A stretch of DNA of 64,000 bases from Anaerolineae bacterium (GTDB lineage Bacteria; Chloroflexota; Anaerolineae; Promineifilales; Promineifilaceae). This document shows positions 47,328-54,931 of the stretch, piece by piece. Where the stretch lies: positions 359,089-423,088 of the forward strand of contig JAHDWK010000001.1 of assembly GCA_023382655.1 (NCBI GenBank). Reading direction: 5' to 3'. Under the pieces are notes generated by a model. The model was not told the origin of the DNA, made no database searches, and saw only the letters and a list, made by a program, of their open reading frames with translations. Position numbers and translations under genes: made by a program. Within the stretch, counting starts at the first letter, position 1. The number at the start of each line of letters is the position of its first letter.

Positions 47328-50300
47328 TTACTCATTGTAAACCCGGGCGATGCCGGAGATGAGGCGGAGGGCGTCGAAGAGTTCGGGGCAACTGCGCGTA
47401 CGGCCGTGACCCAATTCCATCTTTAACCCCTGCCCCACAATATGAATGGTCAGGCCGTCTGGCCCTTCATACTCATTGGCCAGGCGGACTATATCCCGAC
47501 ACGCCTTCTGCCAGTTGCCCGACGGCCGTACCTCCACCACCACCGTTAAGGCGCGCTGGTGGTTGGTGATTGGTGGCGGGTGACGTTCCACTACCCGTGC
47601 TCGTTCACCGCTCACTGCTAACCGCTCACTGCTCACTGCTTGCTGTCCACCGCTCACTTCCGCTTCCTCAAAATTAGGCGGCGGTGGTGGCGCGGTTACA
47701 ACCATTAACTCTGGCTCAAAATCAGACGGTGGTTCGGCAATGAAATCGTCTGCCGGTGGCGGCGGCGTGTAGGTGGTACGGCCGTTGCCATTTCCATACC
47801 CGTTCCCATAGCCATTCCCATGAACCAGCCCCACATAGGGGGGATCATCCTCAGCCGCCAGCGCCACTTCCGCGTTAGCGGAAACCCGATCCACCAAAAT
47901 GCTCAACTCGTCCCCTTTGGCCTGCACCTTGCCCAGCACCAATAGCACCTGATCCACGCTCACCTGCTCCCGGCACTCCTTCCAGGTACGCGGGAAAAAG
48001 ACCAGGTCAATTTTGCCGTCCAGGTCTTCCAGGGTGGCAAAAGCCATCGGTTCCCCTTTTTTCGTCGTCAGTGTGCGCAGGTGGCTGATCATGCCCGCCA
48101 GTTTCACCGTCTTCGTATGCCAGTTGGCGTCAATGTCCGGGATGGCGGCAGTGGTGAGGGTAGTCAGGGTGGCTAACGGCCGTTCCAATGGATGTTCCGA
48201 CACATGCACCCCCAACGCCTCTTTTTCCCACTCCAACAGCACTTTGTGGTCTACCTTTGCCACCTGCTCTGGTGGATGTAACAGGTCAACCGCCACCTTG
48301 AGCGCGGGTGCACCGGTGGCCCCGCCAAACAGACTCATCTGCCCGGTAGCGGCGGCGGCTCGTTCTGTGCCGCTATAACCGACCAGGCGTTCCAGCGCAT
48401 CCATCAACTGCGGCGGCTCCCCCCAACAGTCAAAAACACGCGCTTTGATCATGTATTCTAACGGCCGTTTGCCCACCCGCTTCAAATCTACCCGCTCACA
48501 CAAATCAGCCACACTCTGAAACGGCCCATTCGCCTCCCGCTCCGCCAAAATCTGGTTCAGCGCCGCCTCGCCCGCATTTTTAATCGCCCCCATCCCAAAC
48601 CGGATAAGATGACGGTCACCTTTATCCTCTATCGTAAAATCGAGCGCCGAGGTGTTAATGTCCGGCGGGGCCACGTCAATGCCCAACACCTTTGCCTCGG
48701 CAAAGTAGCGGCGCACCTTGTCCGTATTATCCCGCTCCACCGAGAGCATGGCTGTCAGATATTCCACCGGGTAATGCGCCTTCAAAAACGCCGTCTGGCA
48801 GGTCACTTTGGCATAGTCCGCCGCATGTGATTTGTTGAAGCCATACCGGGCAAAAAACTCAATATCCCCCCAAATTGCGGCGCATACTTCCCGGCTCAAC
48901 CCTCTGGCCATCGCCCCTTCCGTGAATTGAATGCGGTGTTTTTCCATCAAATCTTTCTTCTTCTTCGACACCGCCTTGCGGATCATATCCGCTTCCCCCG
49001 GTTCATACCCCGCCAGTTCTGAAGCAATACGGATGATCTGCTCCTGATACACCACAATGGCGTAGGTATCCCCTAAAATCGGTTCCAACGCCGGGTGATG
49101 GAATCGTATTTCCCGTTCGCCGTGCATCCGGGCAATATATTCGGGGATATTTTCCATCGGGCCGGGGCGGTAAAGAGAAATAGCGGCGATGATATGGTCA
49201 AACCGATGGGGTTTCATATCCATCATCAGCCGTTTCATCCCTGCCCCCTCCACCTGAAAAATCCCCGCCACGCGCCCCTGCGCCAGCATGTCAAACAGCT
49301 TTTCCGGCTGTTTCGTTGGGTCTGGCCCCACGTGCCCCACGTCATAGGGAATGTTGTCCATGGTGTAACGCACCCCATACCGCTCCTCAATCAGGCGGGC
49401 AGCGCGGCGCATCACCGTTAGCGTACTCAGCCCCAGAAAGTCCACTTTCAGCAGGCCAATGGATTCCACAATTTCCATCGGCCACTGCGTTACCCGATCC
49501 AGGCCACCCAACCCTTCCTCGCCGCTGGTGGGGCGGTTGAGGGGGACGTATTCTTCCAACGGCCGATCCGAAATAATGACCCCGGCCGCATGGCTGGAAG
49601 CGTGGCGGGCAACCCCTTCCAGATTGCGCGCTGTGTCCAGCAGCTCCTTCACTGCCTTCTCGCCCTTGTACCGCTGTTCCAGTTCGGCCGAGTAAAATTC
49701 GTGGTCTTTGTTGAGGACGTCGGCGATGTGCGCTGGTTTGCCGGGAATGGCCGGGATCAGCCGGGCAATGCCGTCTACCTCTGGCAGGGGCATATCCAGC
49801 GCCCGCCCCACATCACGGATCGCCGCCCGCGCCCCCAACGTACCAAAGGTGATAATTTGGGCCACCTTTTCCGCGCCGTAGCGCCGTTTGGCATAGGCCA
49901 CCATCCAATGGCGGGCGTCATCGGGATAATCCAGGTCAATATCGGGCATAGAGACACGCCCCGGATTCAGGAAGCGTTCAAAGATGAGGCCGTTGGCCAG
50001 GGGGTCCAGGCTGGTGATGCCCAACGTGTAGGCCACCACCGACCCCGCGCCGGAACCACGCACATTCCACCAGATGTCATTGTCTTTCCAATCCTGATAA
50101 CTTTCGTGGGGGAAGGGGTCTTGATGCTGCTGCCACCAGCGGTCAGAGCGGGCGGCCCATTCACACAAATCCCAAACGATGAGGAAGTAGGTTTCAAACC
50201 CCATGCCGTTGATGATGCGTAGTTCGTGATCCAGCCGGGCGCGCAGATCGGGGTCATGTTGGGCGCGCTCCGCGCCATAGCGCCAGGCCAGCCCCTCTTC

Positions 50301-51236
50301 GCACAGGGTACGCAGGTAGCCGGGGGCGTCAGTGCCGGCGGGCACGTCAAAATGGGGCAGGTGGTAATTTTTATCGTCCAGGTCAACGTCGCACTGCTCC
50401 ACAATGAGCAGGCTGTTTTGCAGCGAATTGCGCATCACCGCCTCCGGGTAGCCCTGGAAGAGGCGCACCATTTCGTCGTAGGATTTCAGGTAGTAGCCCT
50501 GGTCAGAGAAGCGCATTTTGGGGTTTTGCACGGTGGAGCTGGTCTGGATACAGAGCAACACTTCGTGGGGGGCGGCGTCGGCCGCGCGCACGTAATGGAC
50601 GTCGTTGGTCGCCAGGAAGTTGTGCTCCAGGCCAAAATGGGGAGCCATTTCGATCAGCTTTTTGTTGATCTCGCTGAGTTCGGGAATGGAATGTTCTTGC
50701 AGTTCCAGGAAGAGGCGCTCTTTGCCGAAGATGTCCAGGTATTCGCCCAGCAGTTTATGCGCCAGTTTCATATTGCCATCGCCGATGGCGCGGGGAATTT
50801 CGCCGGCCATGCAGCCGGTGGTGGCGATGAGGCCCTCGCTGTGTGCGGCCATGAAGGGGCGGTCTATGCGTGGTTTGTAGTAGAAGCCGTCCAGTTGGGC
50901 GGCGCTGGCGATATGCAGCAGGTTGCGGTAGCCGGTCTGGTTTTGCGCCAGCAGCAGCATGTGGGAACGGGTTTTGTCCAATTGCGGGTCTTTGTCCGCC
51001 ATGCTGCGCCGGGCCAGGTAGGTCTCGATGCCGATGATGGGATTGACGCCAACCGCTTTGGCGGCGCGGTAAAAATCAATCGTGCCATACATCACGCCAT
51101 GGTCGGTGAGGGCCACGGCCGTTTGCCCCAATTCCGCCGCCCGCCCCACCAGGTCTTTCACCCGGCTCAATCCATCGAGCAGGGAGTATTCGCTGTGGCA
51201 GTGCAGGTGGACAAATTGGGGCTGGTCGGTTGACAT
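47328..51236 (-). CDS. dnaE: DNA polymerase III alpha subunit
   Basis: 1302 residues, DnaE1 type. PHP domain at the N-terminus (FVHLHCHSEYSLLDGLSRVK), polymerase palm with PDIDLDYPDD near residue 430, fingers with YQEQIIRIASELAGY and GYNFKSHA-like RYGFNKSHAADYA, helix-hairpin-helix LKRVGKRPLEYMI, OB fold near 1000-1110. The C-terminal region has a low-complexity linker (about 1135-1225: GNGYGNGYGNGNG, Pro-rich runs, then AVSSERLAVSGERARVV), part of which is encoded by GTGAGCAGTGAGC intergenic-type repeats, followed by a conserved-looking end domain. Confidence 0.96.
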   Translation of the reverse strand: MSTDQPQFVHLHCHSEYSLLDGLSRVKDLVGRAAELGQTAVALTDHGVMYGTIDFYRAAKAVGVNPIIGIETYLARRSMADKDPQLDKTRSHMLLLAQNQTGYRNLLHIASAAQLDGFYYKPRIDRPFMAAHSEGLIATTGCMAGEIPRAIGDGNMKLAHKLLGEYLDIFGKERLFLELQEHSIPELSEINKKLIEMAPHFGLEHNFLATNDVHYVRAADAAPHEVLLCIQTSSTVQNPKMRFSDQGYYLKSYDEMVRLFQGYPEAVMRNSLQNSLLIVEQCDVDLDDKNYHLPHFDVPAGTDAPGYLRTLCEEGLAWRYGAERAQHDPDLRARLDHELRIINGMGFETYFLIVWDLCEWAARSDRWWQQHQDPFPHESYQDWKDNDIWWNVRGSGAGSVVAYTLGITSLDPLANGLIFERFLNPGRVSMPDIDLDYPDDARHWMVAYAKRRYGAEKVAQIITFGTLGARAAIRDVGRALDMPLPEVDGIARLIPAIPGKPAHIADVLNKDHEFYSAELEQRYKGEKAVKELLDTARNLEGVARHASSHAAGVIISDRPLEEYVPLNRPTSGEEGLGGLDRVTQWPMEIVESIGLLKVDFLGLSTLTVMRRAARLIEERYGVRYTMDNIPYDVGHVGPDPTKQPEKLFDMLAQGRVAGIFQVEGAGMKRLMMDMKPHRFDHIIAAISLYRPGPMENIPEYIARMHGEREIRFHHPALEPILGDTYAIVVYQEQIIRIASELAGYEPGEADMIRKAVSKKKKDLMEKHRIQFTEGAMARGLSREVCAAIWGDIEFFARYGFNKSHAADYAKVTCQTAFLKAHYPVEYLTAMLSVERDNTDKVRRYFAEAKVLGIDVAPPDINTSALDFTIEDKGDRHLIRFGMGAIKNAGEAALNQILAEREANGPFQSVADLCERVDLKRVGKRPLEYMIKARVFDCWGEPPQLMDALERLVGYSGTERAAAATGQMSLFGGATGAPALKVAVDLLHPPEQVAKVDHKVLLEWEKEALGVHVSEHPLERPLATLTTLTTAAIPDIDANWHTKTVKLAGMISHLRTLTTKKGEPMAFATLEDLDGKIDLVFFPRTWKECREQVSVDQVLLVLGKVQAKGDELSILVDRVSANAEVALAAEDDPPYVGLVHGNGYGNGYGNGNGRTTYTPPPPADDFIAEPPSDFEPELMVVTAPPPPPNFEEAEVSGGQQAVSSERLAVSGERARVVERHPPPITNHQRALTVVVEVRPSGNWQKACRDIVRLANEYEGPDGLTIHIVGQGLKMELGHGRTRSCPELFDALRLISGIARVYNE
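47570..47670. repeat. GCTCACTGCT repeat inside the dnaE linker
   Basis: Plus-strand CCGCTCACTGCTAACCGCTC, ACTGCTCACTGCTTGC and flanking CACTACCCGTG units, read in dnaE as QQAVSSERLAVSGERARVVE. The same unit lies between genes at 63463-63500. Confidence 0.8.
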
Positions 51237-51245
51237 GGCGTGGCC

Positions 51246-51302
51246 TTTTTCCGTAATCCGTGATACGTAATCCGAAGTCCGTTCACGGGTTACGATTTAC
51301 GC
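51246..51302. repeat. CGTAATCC-type repeat upstream of dnaE
   Basis: Units CCGTAATCCGTGATACGTAA and TCCGAAGTCCG, then inverted GGGTTACGATTTACG, directly upstream of the dnaE start. Two types (CGTAATCC and GAAGTCCGA) are combined, as after the AOR gene. Confidence 0.75.
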
Positions 51303-51489
51303 ATCAATTGTTGTGGTATCCCGCATGGTCAGGAGTATAACACAAACGGCCGTGACTGCCGGGATTTGGCAAAATTTTAAGGCGTGTTCAGACTTTTTTG
51401 CCAGCGATTGGCAGCAGACTATTACCCCTGATAGTTTCTGACGGAAAAAGCGGCGCATACTCACGAGCAAACATTTGAATTGGCCCGTT

Positions 51490-51526
51490 TTCGGATTACC
51501 GGTTACGGATTACTAATTACGGAGGA
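51490..51526. repeat. CGGATTACC repeat upstream of the thiolase gene
   Basis: CGGATTACCGGTTACGGATT and ACTAATTACGG, ending at the GGAGG ribosome site of the thiolase. Confidence 0.65.
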
Positions 51527-51530
51527 TTGT

Positions 51531-52670
51531 ATGCGCGAAGTAGCGATTTTAGGTGTGGGACAAACGGCCGTGCGCGAGCATTGGGATTTGTCCATACGCC
51601 AGTTAGCCGTAGCCGCCGGTCGCGCGGCCCTGGCCGACGCCGATGTCAGCCGCGTAGACGGCATTTACGTGGGTAACATGACCAGCGGCAACCTGAATGA
51701 GCAGCACCACCTGGGGGCGTTGGTGGCTGACCATTTGGGGCAGCGGGGCGTGGAGGCGGTGAAGCTGGAAGCAGCCTGTGGCTCGGCCGGGTCGGCCATG
51801 CGCCAGGGCATCATCGCCATTGCCAGCGGGCAGATGGACGCGGTGCTGGTGATTGGCGTGGAAAAGATGACCGAGACGGTCATGGAAGAAACGACGGCGG
51901 CGCTGGTGACGGCGGCTGACGCCGACTATGAAGGGATTCATGGCGTCACCTTTGTCAGCCTGAATGCCCTGATCATGCGCCGCTATATGCACGAGTATGG
52001 CTACCAGCACGGGGATTTTGCCCCCTTTGCCATTAACGCCCATGCTAATGGGGCCAAGAACCCCAATGCCCTGTTCCGCGAGCCGATCACGCAAAAGATT
52101 TATGAGCGGGGGCGGGTGGTAGCCGACCCCATTACCTTGTTTGATGCTTCCCCGATTGGGGATGGGGCGGCGGCACTGTTATTGGTACCGGCGGAGAAAG
52201 CGCCGGGCGCAGTGCGGGTGGTAGGTTCGGCCGTTGCCACCGATACGCTAGCGGTGCATGACCGTGAGGATATGCTCTGGCTGAAAGCGGCCCAGCAGTC
52301 CGCGCAGCGGGCGTATGCCCAGGCGGGCATTGGCCCGGAAGATGTAGATTTGTTTGAACTGCACGATGCCTTTAGTGTGATGGCCGCCCTCTCATTGGAG
52401 GCGGGTGGTTTTGCCGAGCGGGGGCAGGGCGTTAGGCTGGCGCAGGAGGGGGAGATTTTCCCAGACGGCCGTATTCCGGTAGCCACCATGGGTGGCCTCA
52501 AGGCACGGGGGCATCCGGTGGGTGCAACCGGCCTCTACCAGATTACCGAAGCTGCTTTGCAGCTACGTGGCGACGCCGGGGAAGCCCAAATTGATGGCGT
52601 GCGCATTGCCCTGGCCCAAAACATTGGCGGTAGCGGCGCGACAATTGCCACACATATCTTAAAGAAGTGA
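51531..52670 (+). CDS. thiolase-superfamily acyl-CoA acyltransferase
   Basis: 379 residues, SCP-x/acetyl-CoA acetyltransferase-like. The active-site Cys is in LEAACGSAGSAMRQG, the first His in DLFELHDAFSVMA, and the second in GGLKARGHPVGATG; the usual second Cys region reads NIGGSGATIATH, that is, without Cys, as in the SCP-x-like branch. Thiolytic substrate unknown. Start 51531 follows GGAGGATTGT. The stop codon lies inside a perfect 48-bp palindrome. Confidence 0.9.
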   Translation: MREVAILGVGQTAVREHWDLSIRQLAVAAGRAALADADVSRVDGIYVGNMTSGNLNEQHHLGALVADHLGQRGVEAVKLEAACGSAGSAMRQGIIAIASGQMDAVLVIGVEKMTETVMEETTAALVTAADADYEGIHGVTFVSLNALIMRRYMHEYGYQHGDFAPFAINAHANGAKNPNALFREPITQKIYERGRVVADPITLFDASPIGDGAAALLLVPAEKAPGAVRVVGSAVATDTLAVHDREDMLWLKAAQQSAQRAYAQAGIGPEDVDLFELHDAFSVMAALSLEAGGFAERGQGVRLAQEGEIFPDGRIPVATMGGLKARGHPVGATGLYQITEAALQLRGDAGEAQIDGVRIALAQNIGGSGATIATHILKK

Positions 52671-52714
52671 TCGTGTGTTTACGTGCTCACGTGAGCACGT
52701 AAACACACGATCAC
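52667..52714. terminator. perfect 48-bp palindrome at the thiolase stop
   Basis: 24-bp arms 52667-52690 and 52691-52714 are exact reverse complements with no spacer (centre GCTCAC|GTGAGC). It contains the thiolase stop codon. No T-run follows, so it may be a REP-like or cruciform element with terminator activity. Confidence 0.9.
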
Positions 52715-52799
52715 TGAACCCCATAGCCCATTAGTCCTATCCCTCTACTATTCCCGTTATTTTTACTGATAGCTTCACGGCGCACACTACAATGTGCCG

Positions 52800-52827
52800 T
52801 TGGCTTAAATTGTTGTTGTGGCATAAT
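52800..52827 (+). promoter_or_regulatory. candidate promoter of the GAF histidine kinase
   Basis: TTGGCT (52800-52805), 16 bp, CATAAT (52822-52827) preceded by TGG, giving an extended -10. Confidence 0.5.
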
Positions 52828-52853
52828 AGGCAGCGGTAAATTAAGTGGTGGGT

Positions 52854-52904
52854 CCCCGCAACGGGGCCGTCCCCGTAATGGGGCCGTCCTCGCAACGGGG
52901 TTGT
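52854..52904. repeat. three tandem 17-bp units at the kinase start
   Basis: CCCCGCAACGGGGCCGT (52854-52870), then copies at 52871-52887 and 52888-52904 with 2 and 3 changes. Each unit is a small hairpin (CCCCG / CGGGG) ending in GGGCCGT, which resembles the octamer. The third copy runs into the kinase start. Confidence 0.85.
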
Positions 52905-54798
52905 GGAAGGATTAAAATTGCTCCAATCAAACCGTACTGAATACACCGAAATTTCACCTCGGCTGCAAACCATCCTGCAACAGGTTGTGGATGATGTCGT
53001 TGAGCGTTTGGGTTGTGTGGGGGCGCTGGCAACGACGCTGGAAAATGACAAAGGGCTTTATTTACGCGCCTCGTCGTTTAACGTGCCACAGCAGCAGGTA
53101 CAGCAGTTCTGGACGCGCGGTGGGTTGAACCCCACTGGCGCTCAGGCGATTGTGTATCTGGATAATGCCAAACATCAAAAGAATGTAACGGTCACGGCCG
53201 TGAATGAAGTTCAGGTGCGCGCCCGGCCATACAGCATGACCGACACACTCTATGACCTGTTCCGCCCGGCTGGTGACGAAAAGATTGTGGAGCAGATTCA
53301 GGCCGAGTTAAACATTCAGCAGGTGGTGGCTGTGCCCTTTATCGTGCAAAATGAGGTGGTGGGCACGCTGGTGGCGTTGACGGCCGTTCCCTTTTCCACC
53401 CAGGAGATTGATTTTTTGGTCGCCTTTGGGCATCAGGCCGCCGCGGCCGTGCAAAGCCATTATCAACTGACGGCCATGGAAGCGTTGGAGAGGGTCATTT
53501 TTAAGCTCCAGGCGCGCATGACCGACGAAGTAGAAGTGCTGCAAACGGTGGTAGACGCGGTGGTGCAGGAGTTGGGCTACCAGGGGGCCATGGTAGCCAC
53601 CCTGGAAGAAGGCAATGCCCTGCCGGTGCGGGCTTACGCGCTGGAAGGGACAAATGCCCTGCTGACCCAATGGGAAAGGATGGCCGGGACATCGCTGATT
53701 AGCACCGACGCGGTGGTGTATCTGGATGACGACAAGTACAAGGATAATTTGAGTGTACGGGCGGTGAAGGGCATTAACGGCCGTCCGCAAAACTACCTCA
53801 CCTCCAATAACCTCTACGACCTGTTGCGCCCCATTGCCCCCAAAGCAGTGGCCGACCTGGCGCAGACGGCATTGGGCATCAAGCAGGTCATTGCCGTGCC
53901 CTTTTTTGTGGAAAATGAGATCGTCGGTAATCTGTTTGTCGCTTCCCGCCGTCCCCGTTTTTCTGCCTGGGAAATATCCATCTTGACCACCTTTGGGCAG
54001 CAGGCGGCGGCGGGTATTCGCAACGCCCGGCTGTACCGTGAAGCGGAGGAACAGCGATGTATTGCCGAACAGTTCGGCCGTATGGCTTTCAGCGCCACTG
54101 CCTCCGTGCATACGCTGGGCAATCATATTGGCGCGGTGCGTACCTATTTACATCTGCTATCCGGGTTGGCCGGGTTTTCCACCAGCCAGCAGCAAGAAAT
54201 TCTCAATAACAATGCCAATATGTTGGATCGCCTGCGCCGCGCTTCGGAGTTATTGGCGAATTTGCATGAACCCTGGCAGGAAATGTCGGACTTGCCCGTC
54301 AGCGTGAATGACTGTCTGGTCAGCGCCCTCAATGCAGTTTATCCACAGTTGATGGAAAGCAGCCACACCGATAATCTGGTGGAAGAAATGGGAGCGCACG
54401 TGCATATTTTGTTGTCGCCTAATTTACCCGCAGTCTTTACCGCCGGTGAGATGTTAACCGAGGCGTTTCGCGTGATTTTGAAAAATGCGCGCGACGCCCT
54501 GCGCGAGATGGGCCGGATTGGGGATTTGTGGATTAGCAGTGTGATGGCGGCCGACGGCGGTCCCGAAGCCGCTTCGGGCCGTCTGCACATATCCATCAAA
54601 GATAGCGGCCCCGGCATTCCCAAAGAAAACTTGGCCCATATTTTTGAAATGGGCTGGACGACCAAAGAAGGGCAGGGCATGGGCTTTGGCCTGTTTTGGG
54701 CCAAGGATTATGTGGAAGGTTTGGGTGGGCAGCTTGAGGTCGAGTCTGTCTGGGGCGAAGGTGCGACCTTTCACATTTATTTGCCGGTTGTAAAGTAG
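52903..54798 (+). CDS. GAF-domain sensor histidine kinase
   Basis: 631 residues from GTG 52903; a TTG at 52918 with GGAAGGA six bases upstream may be the real start. Two similar GAF domains (about 20-190 and 200-375) each contain a QARP-like YSMTDTLYDLFRP / LTSNNLYDLLRPI segment and a VVAVPFIVQNEVVGTL / VIAVPFFVENEIVGNL strand. A helical dimerisation region has HTLGNHIGAVRTYLHLL (phospho-His candidate), then an HATPase domain with DSGPGIPKENLAHIFEMGWTTK and GMGFGLFWAKDYV. No membrane segment: a cytosolic sensor. A 21-bp insert at 54558 adds GPEAASG between N- and G-boxes. Confidence 0.9.
   Translation: MEGLKLLQSNRTEYTEISPRLQTILQQVVDDVVERLGCVGALATTLENDKGLYLRASSFNVPQQQVQQFWTRGGLNPTGAQAIVYLDNAKHQKNVTVTAVNEVQVRARPYSMTDTLYDLFRPAGDEKIVEQIQAELNIQQVVAVPFIVQNEVVGTLVALTAVPFSTQEIDFLVAFGHQAAAAVQSHYQLTAMEALERVIFKLQARMTDEVEVLQTVVDAVVQELGYQGAMVATLEEGNALPVRAYALEGTNALLTQWERMAGTSLISTDAVVYLDDDKYKDNLSVRAVKGINGRPQNYLTSNNLYDLLRPIAPKAVADLAQTALGIKQVIAVPFFVENEIVGNLFVASRRPRFSAWEISILTTFGQQAAAGIRNARLYREAEEQRCIAEQFGRMAFSATASVHTLGNHIGAVRTYLHLLSGLAGFSTSQQQEILNNNANMLDRLRRASELLANLHEPWQEMSDLPVSVNDCLVSALNAVYPQLMESSHTDNLVEEMGAHVHILLSPNLPAVFTAGEMLTEAFRVILKNARDALREMGRIGDLWISSVMAADGGPEAASGRLHISIKDSGPGIPKENLAHIFEMGWTTKEGQGMGFGLFWAKDYVEGLGGQLEVESVWGEGATFHIYLPVVK
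54554..54582. repeat. 21-bp palindromic insert splitting an ACGGCCGT octamer, copy 2
   Basis: ACGG (54554-54557), 21 bp with core CCCGAAGCCGCTTCGGG (54558-54578), CCGT (54579-54582). Same insertion point and length as at 8000-8028. Confidence 0.85.
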
Positions 54799-54859
54799 GG
54801 GCGACCCTTGCGGTCGCCCTGATGAGATAAAAGAGGGCAACCACAAGGGTCGTCCCTAC
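54795..54859. repeat. GTAGGGGCGACC inverted repeat after the kinase gene
   Basis: Arms 54795-54810 and 54844-54859 (GTAGGGGCGACCCTTG and its complement) match at 15 of 16 positions. The left arm contains the last bases of the kinase stop codon. An inner CTTGCGGTCGCCCT unit is also partly complementary. Confidence 0.8.
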
Positions 54860-54877
54860 CATATAAACGATAAATGT

Positions 54878-54912
54878 AAAAAGGGCACGGCCGTTACGGC
54901 CGTGCCCTTTTT
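54878..54912. terminator. bidirectional terminator made of two ACGGCCGT octamers
   Basis: 17-bp perfect arms 54878-54894 and 54896-54912 around one T: AAAAAGGGC + octamer, T, octamer + GCCCTTTTT. It lies between the convergent kinase and lipoprotein genes with A/T-runs on both sides, as expected for an intrinsic terminator. Confidence 0.9.
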
Positions 54913-54931
54913 AATTACCTACCGATCAAGA

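Noticed and set aside
50226..51233. Long plus-strand frame opposite dnaE
   Set aside because: Antisense shadow of the PHP domain region of dnaE.
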